64,000 nt of DNA from Rhodococcus yunnanensis NBRC 103083 (GTDB taxonomy: Bacteria > Actinomycetota > Actinomycetes > Mycobacteriales > Mycobacteriaceae): NCBI RefSeq assembly GCF_001895005.1, contig NZ_BCXH01000002.1:124001-188000 (forward strand), given 5' to 3'. The number at the start of each line of letters is the position of its first letter. The first letter of the stretch is position 1. Position numbers and translations under genes: made by a program. Below are positions 37,472 to 47,261 of this stretch, one piece after another. Below the pieces are notes generated by a model that ran no database searches, had not been told where the DNA came from, and worked only from the letters and a program-made list of their open reading frames with translations.

Positions 37472-38542
37472 CTAGGTCGAGGTGGCCTTGACGAGCGGGT
37501 CCGTCTCCACGACGGTGCCGGAGCCACCGGGAATTTTCGGAATCCGCGTCGCTCGGGCGTAGACGGTTTCGCCGGCCTGCAACTGCAGTGCCTCGCTGTC
37601 ACCCCGAGTGATCTGTGCGGTGAAGAGTTCGCCGGTCGCGGAGTTCTTCAGTTCGACCTTGACCTCGAACCCGAGATGAACGACGCGTTCGACCTCGGCA
37701 CGCGTGACACCTGCCGATTCGGCTGTGCCGTTGGCCTGAGCCAATGACAGGCTCGGATCGCGGCCCACGCGGATATCGTGCGGGCGGACGAGCAGGCCGT
37801 TGAGCTTGGCCACCTGACCGAGGAAGGACATGACGAAGTCGTTCGCCGGACGATCGTAGAGATCCTCCGGAGACCCGATCTGTTCGATTCGACCCTTGTT
37901 CAACACAGCGATCCGGTCGGCGACGTCGAGTGCTTCTTCCTGATCGTGGGTGACCAGAACCGTCGTCACGTGCACCTCGTCGTGCAACCGCCGGAGCCAG
38001 GTTCGCAGGTCTTCACGGACCTTGGCATCGAGCGCACCGAACGGCTCGTCGAGCAGCAACACCTGCGGATCGACGGCAAGCGCACGAGCGAGAGCCATAC
38101 GCTGACGCTGTCCACCGGACAGCTGCGCCGGAAACCGCGTCTGGAATCCCGCGAGACCGACGATCTCGAGCAGCTCGTCGACCTTGCGCTTGATCTCGTC
38201 CTTCGGGCGCTTGCGGATCTTCAGCCCGAACGCGACATTGTCACGGACGCTGAGATGCTTGAACGCCGCGTAGTGCTGAAACACGAAACCGATCTCGCGT
38301 TGCTGCGGGCTCACCCACGTGACGTCCTGGCCTGCCAACACGACCTGTCCGGAATCGAGCTGTTCGAGGCCGGCAATCGACCTCAGCAGAGTCGACTTGC
38401 CCGATCCACTGGGTCCGAGCAGCGCCGTCAACGATCCCTTCGGAATATCGATGCTGACGTTGTCGAGCGCGGCGAAGTCACCGTAGTTCTTGTTGGCGCC
38501 GACGACCGAGATCTCTATGTCGTTGCTCTTCTGTACGGTCAT
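37472..38542 (-). CDS. cysA: sulfate/thiosulfate ABC importer ATPase CysA
   Basis: A 356-residue ATPase with Walker [10 protein letters not shown]-loop VFQHYAAF, signature LSGGQRQR and Walker [13 protein letters not shown], plus a C-terminal TOBE-like regulatory domain with [12 protein letters not shown]. It powers CysT/CysW. The ATG overlaps the cysW stop by one base (TAATG). Last gene of subI-cysT-cysW-cysA. Confidence 0.95.
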   Translation of the reverse strand: MTVQKSNDIEISVVGANKNYGDFAALDNVSIDIPKGSLTALLGPSGSGKSTLLRSIAGLEQLDSGQVVLAGQDVTWVSPQQREIGFVFQHYAAFKHLSVRDNVAFGLKIRKRPKDEIKRKVDELLEIVGLAGFQTRFPAQLSGGQRQRMALARALAVDPQVLLLDEPFGALDAKVREDLRTWLRRLHDEVHVTTVLVTHDQEEALDVADRIAVLNKGRIEQIGSPEDLYDRPANDFVMSFLGQVAKLNGLLVRPHDIRVGRDPSLSLAQANGTAESAGVTRAEVERVVHLGFEVKVELKNSATGELFTAQITRGDSEALQLQAGETVYARATRIPKIPGGSGTVVETDPLVKATST

Positions 38543-39342
38543 TACTTCGTCCTCTTTTTGTCGAGGGCAGTCATCAGCAGCAATACGATGACAGCGATTG
38601 CCATGAGCAAGGTCGATGCGGCGTACGCACCGGGTTGATTGAAGTCCTCGTAGCGTGAATTGACCAGCAGAGTCAACGTCTGCGAAATGCCGGGCAGATT
38701 GGTCGACACCATGATCACGGCACCGAATTCACCCAGCGACCGAGCAACGGTCAACACGATTCCGTACGTCAGTCCCCACCTGATCGCCGGCAGGGTGATA
38801 CGCCAGAACGTCTGCAGTGCGGAGGCACCCAGCGTGGAGGCTGCCTCCTCCTGCTCCTCGCCGATCTCGTACAGAACGGGTTCGACCTCCCGAACCACGA
38901 AGGGAAGCGTCACGAAGATCGTTGCGATCACCATGCCCGGCAACGCGAAGATGATCTTGAAGCCCAAGGATTCGATTCCACCGAACCAGCCGTTGGCGCC
39001 CCACAGCAGAATCAGTGCCACACCGGTGACGATGGGCGAGACCGCGAACGGCAGGTCGACGATGGCTTCGAGTACGCCCTTTCCTCGGAATCGACCGCGT
39101 ACCAACGCCAGAGCGGTGATGACACCGAAGACCACGTTGATCGGTACGACGATCGCGACGATGAGCAGCGACAACTGCAGCGCGGACTGCGCGGCCGGCG
39201 TCGTGATCAGTCCCCAGAACTCCATGAAACCGTTCTCGAAGGTCCGATAGAGGATCGCGCCGAGAGGGAACAGCACGAGCGCTGCAAGATAGATGAGAGC
39301 CACCGCGCGAAGCGACAGCTTGATCGGAAGCCCGAGCTTCAT
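38542..39342 (-). CDS. cysW: sulfate ABC importer permease CysW
   Basis: A 266-residue permease with six helices. The [17 protein letters not shown] segment and the EAA-loop around [20 protein letters not shown] are typical of CysW. It overlaps cysT by 4 bases. It pairs with CysT as the membrane channel for sulfate. Confidence 0.95.
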   Translation of the reverse strand: MKLGLPIKLSLRAVALIYLAALVLFPLGAILYRTFENGFMEFWGLITTPAAQSALQLSLLIVAIVVPINVVFGVITALALVRGRFRGKGVLEAIVDLPFAVSPIVTGVALILLWGANGWFGGIESLGFKIIFALPGMVIATIFVTLPFVVREVEPVLYEIGEEQEEAASTLGASALQTFWRITLPAIRWGLTYGIVLTVARSLGEFGAVIMVSTNLPGISQTLTLLVNSRYEDFNQPGAYAASTLLMAIAVIVLLLMTALDKKRTK

Positions 39343-40202
39343 CGACTCTGCTCCTCTCGTCGGGCCAATCGATTGCCGACGACGCGAAGCACGAACAGAA
39401 CGACGAAGGCGAACGCGAGCAACACGACCGAGATCGCGGCCGCGTCGATCGGCTGGTCGTATTCGATCAACTCGCGGATGTACTGCGATGCGATCTGTGT
39501 GTCACCGGGAATGTTGCCACCGATCAGGACGACCGAACCGAACTCACCGATGGCTCGTGCGAAGGCCAGGCCACCGCCGCTGAGAACCGCAGGCATGAGA
39601 ACCGGCAGAACGATGCGCCGGAAGATGGTCCAGTTGTTCGCGCCGAGTGACGCCGCTGCCTCTTCCACTTCCTTGTCGACCTCGATGAGCACGGGTTGCA
39701 CCGCACGAACCACGAAAGGCAGCGTCACAAACAGCAGGGCGACGATGACTGCAGGCTTCGTCGCGTTGAAGACCAGACCGATCGGACTCGCCGGACCGTA
39801 CAGCGACAGCAAAACCAAACTCGCCACGATGGTCGGCAATGCGAACGGCAGGTCGATCAGAGCGTTGACGAACCGCTTGCCCGGAAACTCGTCGCGAACC
39901 AACACCCACGCGATGAGCGTGCCGAACACCAGATTGATCGCTGCGGCCGCGACCGACACTTCCAACGTCACCCTGAACGTCGCGATCGCCCGCGGCTGGG
40001 TGACCGCGTCCCAGAAACCGGCCAACCCGTCGTCGAAGGATTTGACCAGCAGCGCGGCGAGAGGCAGCAGCACGATGATGCTCAACCACAGAACTGCGAC
40101 GCCGAGGCCAAGCGGACCCACCGAGCCGGGGCCACGGAACTTACGCCCCTTTCGGGGTGCAGACCGCCGCGGCCGCGACTCGGATTCGATACTCGTCGAC
40201 AT
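39339..40202 (-). CDS. cysT: sulfate ABC importer permease CysT
   Basis: A 287-residue permease with a basic N-terminal tail, six helices, LPFALPTIVASLVLLSLYGP and the EAA-loop EVEEAAASLGANNWTIFRRI. It starts 5 bases after subI. Standard CysT partner of CysW. Confidence 0.95.
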   Translation of the reverse strand: MSTSIESESRPRRSAPRKGRKFRGPGSVGPLGLGVAVLWLSIIVLLPLAALLVKSFDDGLAGFWDAVTQPRAIATFRVTLEVSVAAAAINLVFGTLIAWVLVRDEFPGKRFVNALIDLPFALPTIVASLVLLSLYGPASPIGLVFNATKPAVIVALLFVTLPFVVRAVQPVLIEVDKEVEEAAASLGANNWTIFRRIVLPVLMPAVLSGGGLAFARAIGEFGSVVLIGGNIPGDTQIASQYIRELIEYDQPIDAAAISVVLLAFAFVVLFVLRVVGNRLARREEQSR

Positions 40203-40207
40203 GATTG

Positions 40208-41230
40208 CTACTTGGTGTTCTCTTTGTAGATCGTGGTGATCGCGCCGTTGTCACCGAACAGATCGGCGTCGACCTGGGTCCAGCCGCCGAGGTCGTCGAT
40301 GGTGCGCAGCGTGGCAGGGGTGAAGAACTTGTCGGAGTACTCGGCTGCGATCTCCGGGTTGGTCGGGCGGAACCCGGCCTCGGCCCAGATCTTCTGCCCC
40401 TCGTCGGTGTACACGAAATCGTTCAAGGCGTTCGCCTTGTCGAGCTGGGTACTGGTGTTCACCACGGCAACCGGGTTGTCGATGCGGAACGTGTCGGCGA
40501 CGTCGATGTGCTGGACCTTCTCACCCTGCGACTCGATCAGCAGAGCCTCGTTCTCGTAGCTGATCAGAACGTCACCCTGGCCCTGCAGAAATGCCTCGGT
40601 GGCCGCACGACCCGATTCGGGCTGAACCGGGAAATGGCCGGAGACGAGCTGCTGGACGTAATCGAGCCCGGCCTGCTTGTCCTGGCCGCCGTTGCTCTTG
40701 GCCGCGTACGGGGCAAGCAAGTTCCACTTGGCCGATCCCGAACTCAAGGGGCTGGGGCTGATGACCTGGACGTCGGGCTTCAGCAAGTCGTCCCACGTCT
40801 GAATGTTCTTCGGATTGCCGTCGCGTACAACCAGAGTCACGACCGACCCGAACGGAACTCCGCCATATGCGTTCTGGTTCCAGTCCTCGTCGACCTTGCC
40901 TGCCTTGACCAGACGCGCCACATCGGGCTCGACCGAGAAGTTGACGATGTCCGCCGGTGCACCGTCGGCAACCTTGCGCGACTGATTACCCGAAGCGCCG
41001 TAATCGGCGTTGATGGATGCACCGTCACCCTCGTCTGTCTCGGCGAATGCAGGCGCGATCGCGTCCCAGCCGTTCTTCGGCACCGCATAACCGACCAAAG
41101 TCAGCGCGGCGCCGCCTCCCGATCCGCCGGAGTCGCCGACGTTGTCGCTGGAGCCGCCGCCGCACGCAGCCAGAACGAGAGTTCCGACGGCCGCGAACGT
41201 GGTCAGCAGGTAACGAGAACTGTGCCTCAT
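40208..41230 (-). CDS. subI: sulfate-binding lipoprotein SubI
   Basis: Captures sulfate for CysTWA. The 340-residue lipoprotein has the lipobox LAAC (Cys at about 23) followed by a Gly/Ser linker, then LTLVGYAVPKNGWDAIAPAF and family blocks ISPSPLSSGSAKWNLLAPY and LISYENEALL. First gene of the importer operon. AAAGG lies 9 bases before the ATG. The 411 bases upstream hold a 15-base repeat and a candidate leader peptide. Confidence 0.95.
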   Translation of the reverse strand: MRHSSRYLLTTFAAVGTLVLAACGGGSSDNVGDSGGSGGGAALTLVGYAVPKNGWDAIAPAFAETDEGDGASINADYGASGNQSRKVADGAPADIVNFSVEPDVARLVKAGKVDEDWNQNAYGGVPFGSVVTLVVRDGNPKNIQTWDDLLKPDVQVISPSPLSSGSAKWNLLAPYAAKSNGGQDKQAGLDYVQQLVSGHFPVQPESGRAATEAFLQGQGDVLISYENEALLIESQGEKVQHIDVADTFRIDNPVAVVNTSTQLDKANALNDFVYTDEGQKIWAEAGFRPTNPEIAAEYSDKFFTPATLRTIDDLGGWTQVDADLFGDNGAITTIYKENTK

Positions 41231-41354
41231 CGAGAAGTGCCTTTCATCGAGTGTGAATCACCGAAAACATGCGGGACGAGATTGACGCGATTCGGGTACC
41301 GCAGAGCGACGAGGCAAAGCCTCCAGTCGATCACGGGGTTCGGCCGGGCCGTAC

Positions 41355-41399
41355 TGTTCGAACCTCGGGTGTTCACGCCTCGGGTGTTCGAACCTCGGA
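41355..41399. repeat. three tandem 15-base repeats upstream of subI
   Basis: Units tgttcgaacctcggg (41355-41369), tgttcacgcctcggg (41370-41384) and tgttcgaacctcgga (41385-41399). Units 1 and 3 hold the palindrome TTCGAA. They lie 125-169 bases upstream of subI and may be regulator sites or part of the mRNA leader. Confidence 0.7.
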
Positions 41400-41472
41400 G
41401 TGTCCTGACCGCAACGACGCGCATCACAACATGCGCTCACGAGGGCTACGGCCGAACATCACCGACTACGGC

Positions 41473-41517
41473 TTACGACGCCTGTCGACAACAGTAGATA
41501 TCGGCGACTGCAAGCAT
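41473..41517 (-). CDS. candidate cysteine leader peptide upstream of subI
   Basis: A 14-codon frame MLAVADIYCCRQAS lies in the 411-base region upstream of the sulfate importer, on the same strand. The adjacent Cys codons near its end recall the leader before sirA, but the RRHVDL block is missing and the ribosome site is poor. Another Cys-containing frame (VSACCDARRCG) follows at 41258-41440. The remainder of this gap shows nothing recognisable. Low confidence. Confidence 0.25.
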   Translation of the reverse strand: MLAVADIYCCRQAS

Positions 41518-41641
41518 TCCGACCGCAATCAACGCCAGCTCATGGCGGACTCGGTACTCGGCGGCGGCAGACACGGACAGAAATCTAGCAGGGAACCCCA
41601 GCGGACTCCAATTGTGGATCCGCTGCTCGCAACCAGCCCGT

Positions 41642-41719
41642 CTACCTGGTCAGAAACCAGGCCAACACAACGAGAACGAGCAGCGCGATCAGTGCGAGCG
41701 TGATCCTCGACTTCGGCAT
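41642..41719 (-). CDS. 25-residue single-span membrane peptide
   Basis: The ATG overlaps the stop of the preceding 78-codon gene (TGATG), with GGAAGG just upstream. The product starts MPKSRITLALIALL and is one continuous hydrophobic helix ending in WFLTR. Coupling, ribosome site and membrane-helix composition support a real microprotein. Function unknown. Confidence 0.55.
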   Translation of the reverse strand: MPKSRITLALIALLVLVVLAWFLTR

Positions 41720-41955
41720 CAATTACCTTCCGTGAATGCGGAGTCCGACGACACCGAACGGCCGTCACGCTCCGAGCGAGCATCGCGACCGAGCAGACGA
41801 AGAACCTCGGCGAGAACCCGATCGAACAGGCGCGCCACCCCGAACGCAGCAGGAACCAGAACAAGCAGCACGACGACCGACTGCGGAACGAACGGCAGCC
41901 CCGTGATCCACAGTTCTATCCCGTCCCACCACGTAGCAAGTGCATGCACACCCAC
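41719..41955 (-). CDS. small membrane protein (Rv2401A-like position)
   Basis: A 78-residue protein with a hydrophobic stretch near residues 13-42 (PQSVVVLLVLVPAAFGVARL) and a charged C-terminal tail. It sits between subI and the GH15 gene, where M. tuberculosis has the small membrane protein Rv2401A. It is coupled to the 25-codon gene after it. Function unknown. Confidence 0.65.
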   Translation of the reverse strand: MGVHALATWWDGIELWITGLPFVPQSVVVLLVLVPAAFGVARLFDRVLAEVLRLLGRDARSERDGRSVSSDSAFTEGN

Positions 41956-41973
41956 ACCCTATCCGGGCCGTTC

Positions 41974-42054
41974 CCGCAGGCTCCACTCCCGCCTGCCCGG
42001 GTCATTCCGCAGGCTCCACTCCCGCCTATCTGGGTCATTCCGCAGGCTCCACTC
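41974..42054. repeat. three 33-base tandem repeats upstream of the GH15 gene
   Basis: The core ccgcaggctccactc occurs at 41974-41988, 42007-42021 and 42040-42054 with an exact 33-base period. Its reverse complement is nearly the same as the repeat at 44177-44232 beyond the GH15 gene. The frame across it could be translated as PQAPLPP-type units joined to the GH15 protein, but no start site supports that. Confidence 0.8.
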
Positions 42055-42129
42055 CTGCCCCTCGCTGGTGCGCCACGCCCACAACGCCCAGCAGTGGACG
42101 CTGGACGCCCTGACGTCGATGATTGCCCT

Positions 42130-44172
42130 ATGACGGCATTCGATGAGCAGTCGACGGTAGTGCCCGTGCGGGACGACGAGATTCCGAAACCCGGTGCACC
42201 CAACACCGATGGTCACGACGTACAAGGAGTCCTCGGCAGCACCGATGCGCCCGTGACCACCCTGACCTCGTATCGCAGCTCGTTCCCACCCATCGACGAC
42301 TACGCATTTCTCTCCGACTGCGAGACGACGTGCCTGATTGCGCGCAACGGTTCGGTCGAGTGGATGTGCGTACCGCGACCCGACTCCCCCAGCGTCTTCG
42401 GAGCTGTCCTCGACCGCAGCGCTGGACACTTCCGGGTCGGCCCGTACGGCCAGTCGGTGCCTGCGGCGCGTCGATACCTCCCCGGCGGTCTCATCGTCGA
42501 GACGACGTGGCAGACCGAGACCGGCTGGCTGATCGTCCGCGACGCACTCGTGATGGGGCCGTGGCACAACACAGACCAGCGGTCGCGAACTCACAAACGT
42601 GCACCCACCGACTGGGACGCCGAGCACATCCTGCTCAGAACGGTCAAATGTGTCAGCGGCACCGTCGAGCTGGAGATGAGCTGCGAGCCCGCATTCGACT
42701 ACCACCGGGCGCCTGCACGGTGGGAATACACCGGCAAGGTCTACGAGGAAGCCACCGCTACTTGTGAGGCGAGCTCGATCGGCGACCAACCGACCCTCAA
42801 ACTCACCAGCAATCTCCGGATCGGCATCGAGGGCAGGGAAGCACGTGCGCGTACTCGCTTGAAGGAGGGCGACAACGTCTTCGTCGCGTTGTCATGGTCG
42901 GATCTTCCTGCGCCGCAGACATTCGACGACGCCGCCGAGAAGATGTGGCGCACGTCCGAGTGTTGGCGGCAGTGGATCACCATCGGACGGTTCCCGGATC
43001 ACCCGTGGCGCGGATACTTGCAACGCAGCGCATTGGCATTGAAGGGGCTCACGTACGCACCGACGGGCGCCCTGCTGGCCGCGTCGACGACATCGTTGCC
43101 GGAAACGCCTGGCGGAGGCCGCAACTGGGACTACCGATACGCCTGGGTGCGCGATTCCACGTTCGCACTGTGGGGGCTGTACACCCTGGGTCTCGACCGC
43201 GAGGCCAACGACTTCTTCTCGTTCATGTCCGACGTCTCGATGTCGGACGACGGGCAGGCCAACCCATTGCAGGTGATGTACGGGATCGGCGGCGAGAAAA
43301 CACTGGAGGAGAGCGAGCTGTCGCACCTGTCCGGCTACGACGGCGCCAAACCGGTACGCATCGGCAACGGTGCGTACAACCAGGAGCAGCACGACATCTG
43401 GGGCACGATGCTCGACTCCGTCTACCTGCACGTCAAGTCACGTGAGCACGTACCGGAATCGCTGTGGCCCCTGCTCAAGCGCCAGGTGGAAGAGGCCATC
43501 GCGAACTGGAGGAAGCCGGATCGCGGCATCTGGGAGGTACGCGGCGAGCCGCAGCACTTCACGTCCTCGAAGGTGATGTGTTGGGTCGCACTCGACCGCG
43601 GCGCCAAGCTCGCCGCGATACACGGCGAGTACGAATACGCCGACCAGTGGAACGCCATCGCGGACGAGATCAAGGAGGACATTCTCGCGCACGGTGTCGA
43701 CGACCGCGGCGTGCTCACGCAGCGCTACGGCCACGAATCGTTGGACGCCTCACTGCTTCTGGTTCCACTTCTTCGATTCCTTCCCGCCGATGATCCACGC
43801 GTCCGAGCTACGGTGCTGGCAATTGCCGACGAGCTGACCGTCGACGGTCTCGTGTTGCGATACAAAGTCGACACCACCGACGACGGCCTCGAAGGCGAGG
43901 AAGGTACGTTCACGATCTGTTCGTTCTGGCTCGTGTCCGCGCTCGTGGAGATCGACGAGCTTCCGCGTGCGAAGCACCTGTGCGAGCGGCTGCTCGGATA
44001 CGCGAGTCCCCTCAAGCTGTACGCCGAAGAGATAGACGCGCGCACGGGACGACACCTCGGCAACTTCCCGCAGGCGTTCACCCATCTGGCGCTGATCAAT
44101 GCCGTCGTGCATGTCATCCGCGCAGAGGAGGCTCAGGCGGCCGGGCACTTCCAGCCTGCACACACCAACTGA
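42130..44172 (+). CDS. GH15 family glucoamylase/trehalase-like glycoside hydrolase
   Basis: A 680-residue enzyme related to mycobacterial Rv2402. N-terminal beta domain (PIDDYAFLSDCETTCLIARN), then an alpha/alpha barrel. Probable catalytic acids are Glu in DRGIWEVRGEP and in EGEEGTFTICSFWLVSAL. GGGRNWDYRYAWVRDST is a strong family marker. No signal peptide, so it likely acts on cytoplasmic trehalose or alpha-glucans. The ATG at 42130 is chosen as the first start after the repeat block; the ribosome site is weak. Confidence 0.9.
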   Translation: MTAFDEQSTVVPVRDDEIPKPGAPNTDGHDVQGVLGSTDAPVTTLTSYRSSFPPIDDYAFLSDCETTCLIARNGSVEWMCVPRPDSPSVFGAVLDRSAGHFRVGPYGQSVPAARRYLPGGLIVETTWQTETGWLIVRDALVMGPWHNTDQRSRTHKRAPTDWDAEHILLRTVKCVSGTVELEMSCEPAFDYHRAPARWEYTGKVYEEATATCEASSIGDQPTLKLTSNLRIGIEGREARARTRLKEGDNVFVALSWSDLPAPQTFDDAAEKMWRTSECWRQWITIGRFPDHPWRGYLQRSALALKGLTYAPTGALLAASTTSLPETPGGGRNWDYRYAWVRDSTFALWGLYTLGLDREANDFFSFMSDVSMSDDGQANPLQVMYGIGGEKTLEESELSHLSGYDGAKPVRIGNGAYNQEQHDIWGTMLDSVYLHVKSREHVPESLWPLLKRQVEEAIANWRKPDRGIWEVRGEPQHFTSSKVMCWVALDRGAKLAAIHGEYEYADQWNAIADEIKEDILAHGVDDRGVLTQRYGHESLDASLLLVPLLRFLPADDPRVRATVLAIADELTVDGLVLRYKVDTTDDGLEGEEGTFTICSFWLVSALVEIDELPRAKHLCERLLGYASPLKLYAEEIDARTGRHLGNFPQAFTHLALINAVVHVIRAEEAQAAGHFQPAHTN

Positions 44173-44176
44173 GCGT

Positions 44177-44232
44177 GAGTGCAGCCTGCGGAATGAACAT
44201 AGAACGGCGTGAGTGCAGCCTGCGGAATGAAC
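44177..44232. repeat. two copies of the GH15-flanking repeat
   Basis: GAGTGCAGCCTGCGGAATGA lies at 44177-44196 and 44211-44230 (period 34), in the 73-base gap between the convergent GH15 and nitronate monooxygenase genes. It is the inverted form of the core at 41974-42054 with one or two changes. Confidence 0.8.
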
Positions 44233-44245
44233 CCGACCTGAGGTT

Positions 44246-45253
44246 TCAGCGGCCGAGCTGCGTTGCCCATTCGGCGACCAGCTCGGCTGCCGGCCTGTTT
44301 TGTACACGGGCGAAGCCGGTTCCGGCCCACATAGACAACGCCGACGGGTCGTTCGCCGCTGCCGATTTCGCGCGCATCGGCGCGGTCAGGTAGTGCACAT
44401 CCGGATATGCCAGCGGGGCAACCTCTGAGTTCTCTCGCATGAAATCGTTCTCCAGGCCGCGAGCAGGTCGCCCGGAGAATGCGCGTGTCACCGCTGTCCG
44501 CGTTGCGACGGCGAGCTGCGCGCGGTGCACTGCTCTGGTACCGGCTTCGGGGGTGTCGAGGAAGGCAGTGCCGAGTTGCGCAGCATGCGCTGCGCCCGAA
44601 TTCAGCAGCGGTGCAATGTCGTATCCGTCCATCAGCCCGCCCGCCGCGATGCGGGGCAGACTCGACACGGCCGCCACCGCGGCAAGCACGTCGGCCAGCG
44701 GAGCCTCGGGGGCAGAACCGTCGAACGTTCCCCGGTGCCCTCCTGCCTCCGGGCCCTGGACGACGAGGGCGTCGACGCCGTGTGCCGTCGCCACCGACGC
44801 GTCGTCGGCAGTGGCAACCGTGGCCCACACCTCGGTTCCGACGCTGTGTAGCCGGGCGACTTCGTCTGCGGTGAAGGTGCCGAACGTACTCGACACCAGT
44901 GGCACCGGGTTCGAGATCAGCCAGTCGAACTTCTCGGTGTAGTAGTCGTCGCGCCTGGGCAGTGCGCCCGGTTCGACGTCGAACTTGTCGAACCACGGCC
45001 TCAGCTGCGCAGCGTATGCGTCGACGTCGGCTCCGGTGGATTCCTCGGGCAGAAAGAGGTTGACGCCGAACAGGTGGTCGCGCACCGAATCGACCTGCGC
45101 GGCAAGCGCATCCGGGGTCAGCAGAGCGCCTGCGATCATGCCCAGCCCGCCTGCCCGGGACACCGCCGCTGCCAGCTCCGGCGTGGAGGGCCCACCTGCC
45201 ATCGGTGCACCGATGATCGGAATGTTCAGCTCACTCAGTATCCGTGTCGTCAC
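44246..45253 (-). CDS. nitronate monooxygenase (2-nitropropane dioxygenase-like)
   Basis: FMN-dependent TIM-barrel enzyme that oxidises alkyl nitronates such as propionate 3-nitronate. The 335-residue protein has IIGAPMAGG at the N-terminus, GLGMIAGALLTPDALA, QGPEAGGHRG and AAGGLMDGYDI (FMN phosphate binding). The GTG at 45253 gives the normal family start; the frame upstream is unsupported. It follows lepA by 55 bases in the opposite sense of gene order (lepA upstream on the same strand). Confidence 0.88.
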   Translation of the reverse strand: MTTRILSELNIPIIGAPMAGGPSTPELAAAVSRAGGLGMIAGALLTPDALAAQVDSVRDHLFGVNLFLPEESTGADVDAYAAQLRPWFDKFDVEPGALPRRDDYYTEKFDWLISNPVPLVSSTFGTFTADEVARLHSVGTEVWATVATADDASVATAHGVDALVVQGPEAGGHRGTFDGSAPEAPLADVLAAVAAVSSLPRIAAGGLMDGYDIAPLLNSGAAHAAQLGTAFLDTPEAGTRAVHRAQLAVATRTAVTRAFSGRPARGLENDFMRENSEVAPLAYPDVHYLTAPMRAKSAAANDPSALSMWAGTGFARVQNRPAAELVAEWATQLGR

Positions 45254-45308
45254 ATCGACCGAACTTACTCCGTTGCGCTCGCCTGCCCACGTGTGCGGCG
45301 ATGCTGCA

Positions 45309-47150
45309 CTACTTCTTGGGCTTGTCCGTCGACGACTCGGACGAGAGAGCAGCGACGAAAGCCTCCTGCGGTACATCGACGCGGCCGATGGTCTTCATGC
45401 GCTTCTTGCCTTCTTTCTGCTTCTCGAGCAGCTTGCGCTTACGACTGATGTCGCCGCCGTAGCACTTGGCGAGGACGTCCTTGCGGATGGCGCGGATGTT
45501 CTCGCGGGCGATGATGCGCGAACCGATCGCGGCCTGAATCGGCACCTCGAACTGTTGCCGCGGAATGAGCTCCTTGAGTTTGGTCGTCATCTTGTTGCCG
45601 TACGCGGCCGCGGCGTCCTTGTGGACGATTGCGGAGAACGCATCGACGGCCTCGCCCTGGAGCAGGATGTCCACCTTGACGAGAGCGGCACTCTGCTCAC
45701 CGATCTCCTCGTAGTCGAGACTCGCGTATCCCCTGGTGCGGGATTTGAGAATGTCGAAGAAGTCGAAGATGATCTCGGCCATCGGGATGGTGTAGCGCAA
45801 CTCGACGCGTGTCTCGGACAGGTAGTCCATGCCGCCGAGTTCGCCGCGGCGCCCCTGACAGAGTTCCATGATCGTTCCGATGAACTCGCTCGGAGAGATG
45901 ATGGTGCACTTGACCATCGGTTCGAACACGTCGCGTACCTTGCCCTCGGGCCAGTACGACGGGTTGGTGACGATGTGCTCGGCACTGTCCTCCATCTCGA
46001 CGCGGTAGACCACGTTGGGCGAGGTGGAGATCAGGTCGAGGTTGAACTCGCGCTCGAGCCGCTCGCGGGTGATCTCCATGTGCAGCAGACCGAGGAAGCC
46101 GCAACGGAAGCCGAATCCGAGGGCAACGGAGGTCTCCGGCTCGTACGTCAGCGCCGCGTCGTTGAGCTGGAGCTTCTCGAGCGCGTCGCGCAGGTCGGGG
46201 TAGTCCGAACCATCGAGCGGATAGAGGCCGGAGTAGACCATCGGCCGCGGCTCTCGGTAACCCGTCAGCGCCTCGGTGGCACCCTTGCGGAACGTGGTGA
46301 CCGTATCGCCCACCTTGGACTGACGCACGTCCTTCACGCCGGTGATGAGGTACCCGACCTCGCCGACGCCCAGGCCCTTGGTTGCCTTCGGGTCGGGCGA
46401 GACGATGCCGACTTCGAGAAGCTCGTGTGTCGACCCCGTCGACATCATCGTCACTTTTTCGCGGGGGTTCAACGCTCCGTCGACCACGCGGACGTAGGTG
46501 ACGACGCCGCGATAGGTGTCGTACACGGAGTCGAAAATCATTGCGCGAGCGGGACCGTCCGGGTTGCCGACCGGAGCCGGGACCAGCTTGACGACCTCGT
46601 TGAGCAGCTCCTCCACGCCGACACCGGTTTTGCCGGACACACGGAGAACATCATCCGGCTCGCATCCGATGATGTGCGCGATCTCGGCGGCGTAGCGATC
46701 CGGATCGGCAGCAGGCAGATCGATCTTGTTCAGTACCGGGATGATCGTCAGTTCTTTGTCCAACGCGAGATAGAGGTTCGCCAGCGTCTGCGCCTCGATA
46801 CCCTGCGCGGCGTCGACCAGCAGCACGGCACCCTCGCACGCTTCGAGGGCACGCGACACCTCGTAGGTGAAGTCGACGTGTCCCGGCGTGTCGATGAGGT
46901 GAAGGACGAACTCCTGGTCGTCCACCACCCACGGCAGTCGCACGTTCTGCGCCTTGATGGTGATACCGCGTTCGCGTTCGATATCCATGCGATCGAGGTA
47001 CTGCGCTCGCATCGACCGATCGTCGACGACGCCCGTGAGCTGCAGCATCCGGTCTGCCAGCGTCGACTTTCCGTGGTCGATGTGGGCGATGATGCAGAAG
47101 TTCCTGATCCGGGCGGGATCGGTGAACGTCGTGTCGGCGAAGCTGGGCAC
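45309..47150 (-). CDS. lepA: elongation factor 4 LepA
   Basis: Ribosome-associated GTPase that back-translocates or remodels stalled ribosomes. The 613-residue protein has G1 [10 protein letters not shown]3 DTPGHVDF, G4 NKIDLP, EF-G-like domains and the LepA-specific C-terminal domain ([21 protein letters not shown]). Full length for the family. Confidence 0.98.
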   Translation of the reverse strand: MPSFADTTFTDPARIRNFCIIAHIDHGKSTLADRMLQLTGVVDDRSMRAQYLDRMDIERERGITIKAQNVRLPWVVDDQEFVLHLIDTPGHVDFTYEVSRALEACEGAVLLVDAAQGIEAQTLANLYLALDKELTIIPVLNKIDLPAADPDRYAAEIAHIIGCEPDDVLRVSGKTGVGVEELLNEVVKLVPAPVGNPDGPARAMIFDSVYDTYRGVVTYVRVVDGALNPREKVTMMSTGSTHELLEVGIVSPDPKATKGLGVGEVGYLITGVKDVRQSKVGDTVTTFRKGATEALTGYREPRPMVYSGLYPLDGSDYPDLRDALEKLQLNDAALTYEPETSVALGFGFRCGFLGLLHMEITRERLEREFNLDLISTSPNVVYRVEMEDSAEHIVTNPSYWPEGKVRDVFEPMVKCTIISPSEFIGTIMELCQGRRGELGGMDYLSETRVELRYTIPMAEIIFDFFDILKSRTRGYASLDYEEIGEQSAALVKVDILLQGEAVDAFSAIVHKDAAAAYGNKMTTKLKELIPRQQFEVPIQAAIGSRIIARENIRAIRKDVLAKCYGGDISRKRKLLEKQKEGKKRMKTIGRVDVPQEAFVAALSSESSTDKPKK

Positions 47151-47261
47151 TTACGATCCTTTGAACGGCTGAGGAGCGAACGGACAGACCCAATAGTCCC
47201 ACGTGTCCTACGCAGCAACGTCGTCGGCGTGCCGGATCCGGGATGACTACACTTTCGTCGC

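Noticed and set aside
41258..41440. A 60-codon frame VSACCDARRCG... as the subI leader peptide
   Set aside because: It runs through the 15-base repeats with an unusual Arg/Pro/Glu composition and no good start; the Cys residues alone are not enough.
41944..42129. N-terminal extension of the GH15 protein with PQAPLPP-type repeats
   Set aside because: It arises from the 33-base tandem repeat, lacks a ribosome site and overlaps the start of the small membrane-protein gene on the other strand.
44985..47246. A 753-codon plus-strand frame opposite lepA
   Set aside because: It is a shadow frame produced by high GC at third positions of lepA; its protein has no recognisable domain and lepA is certain.
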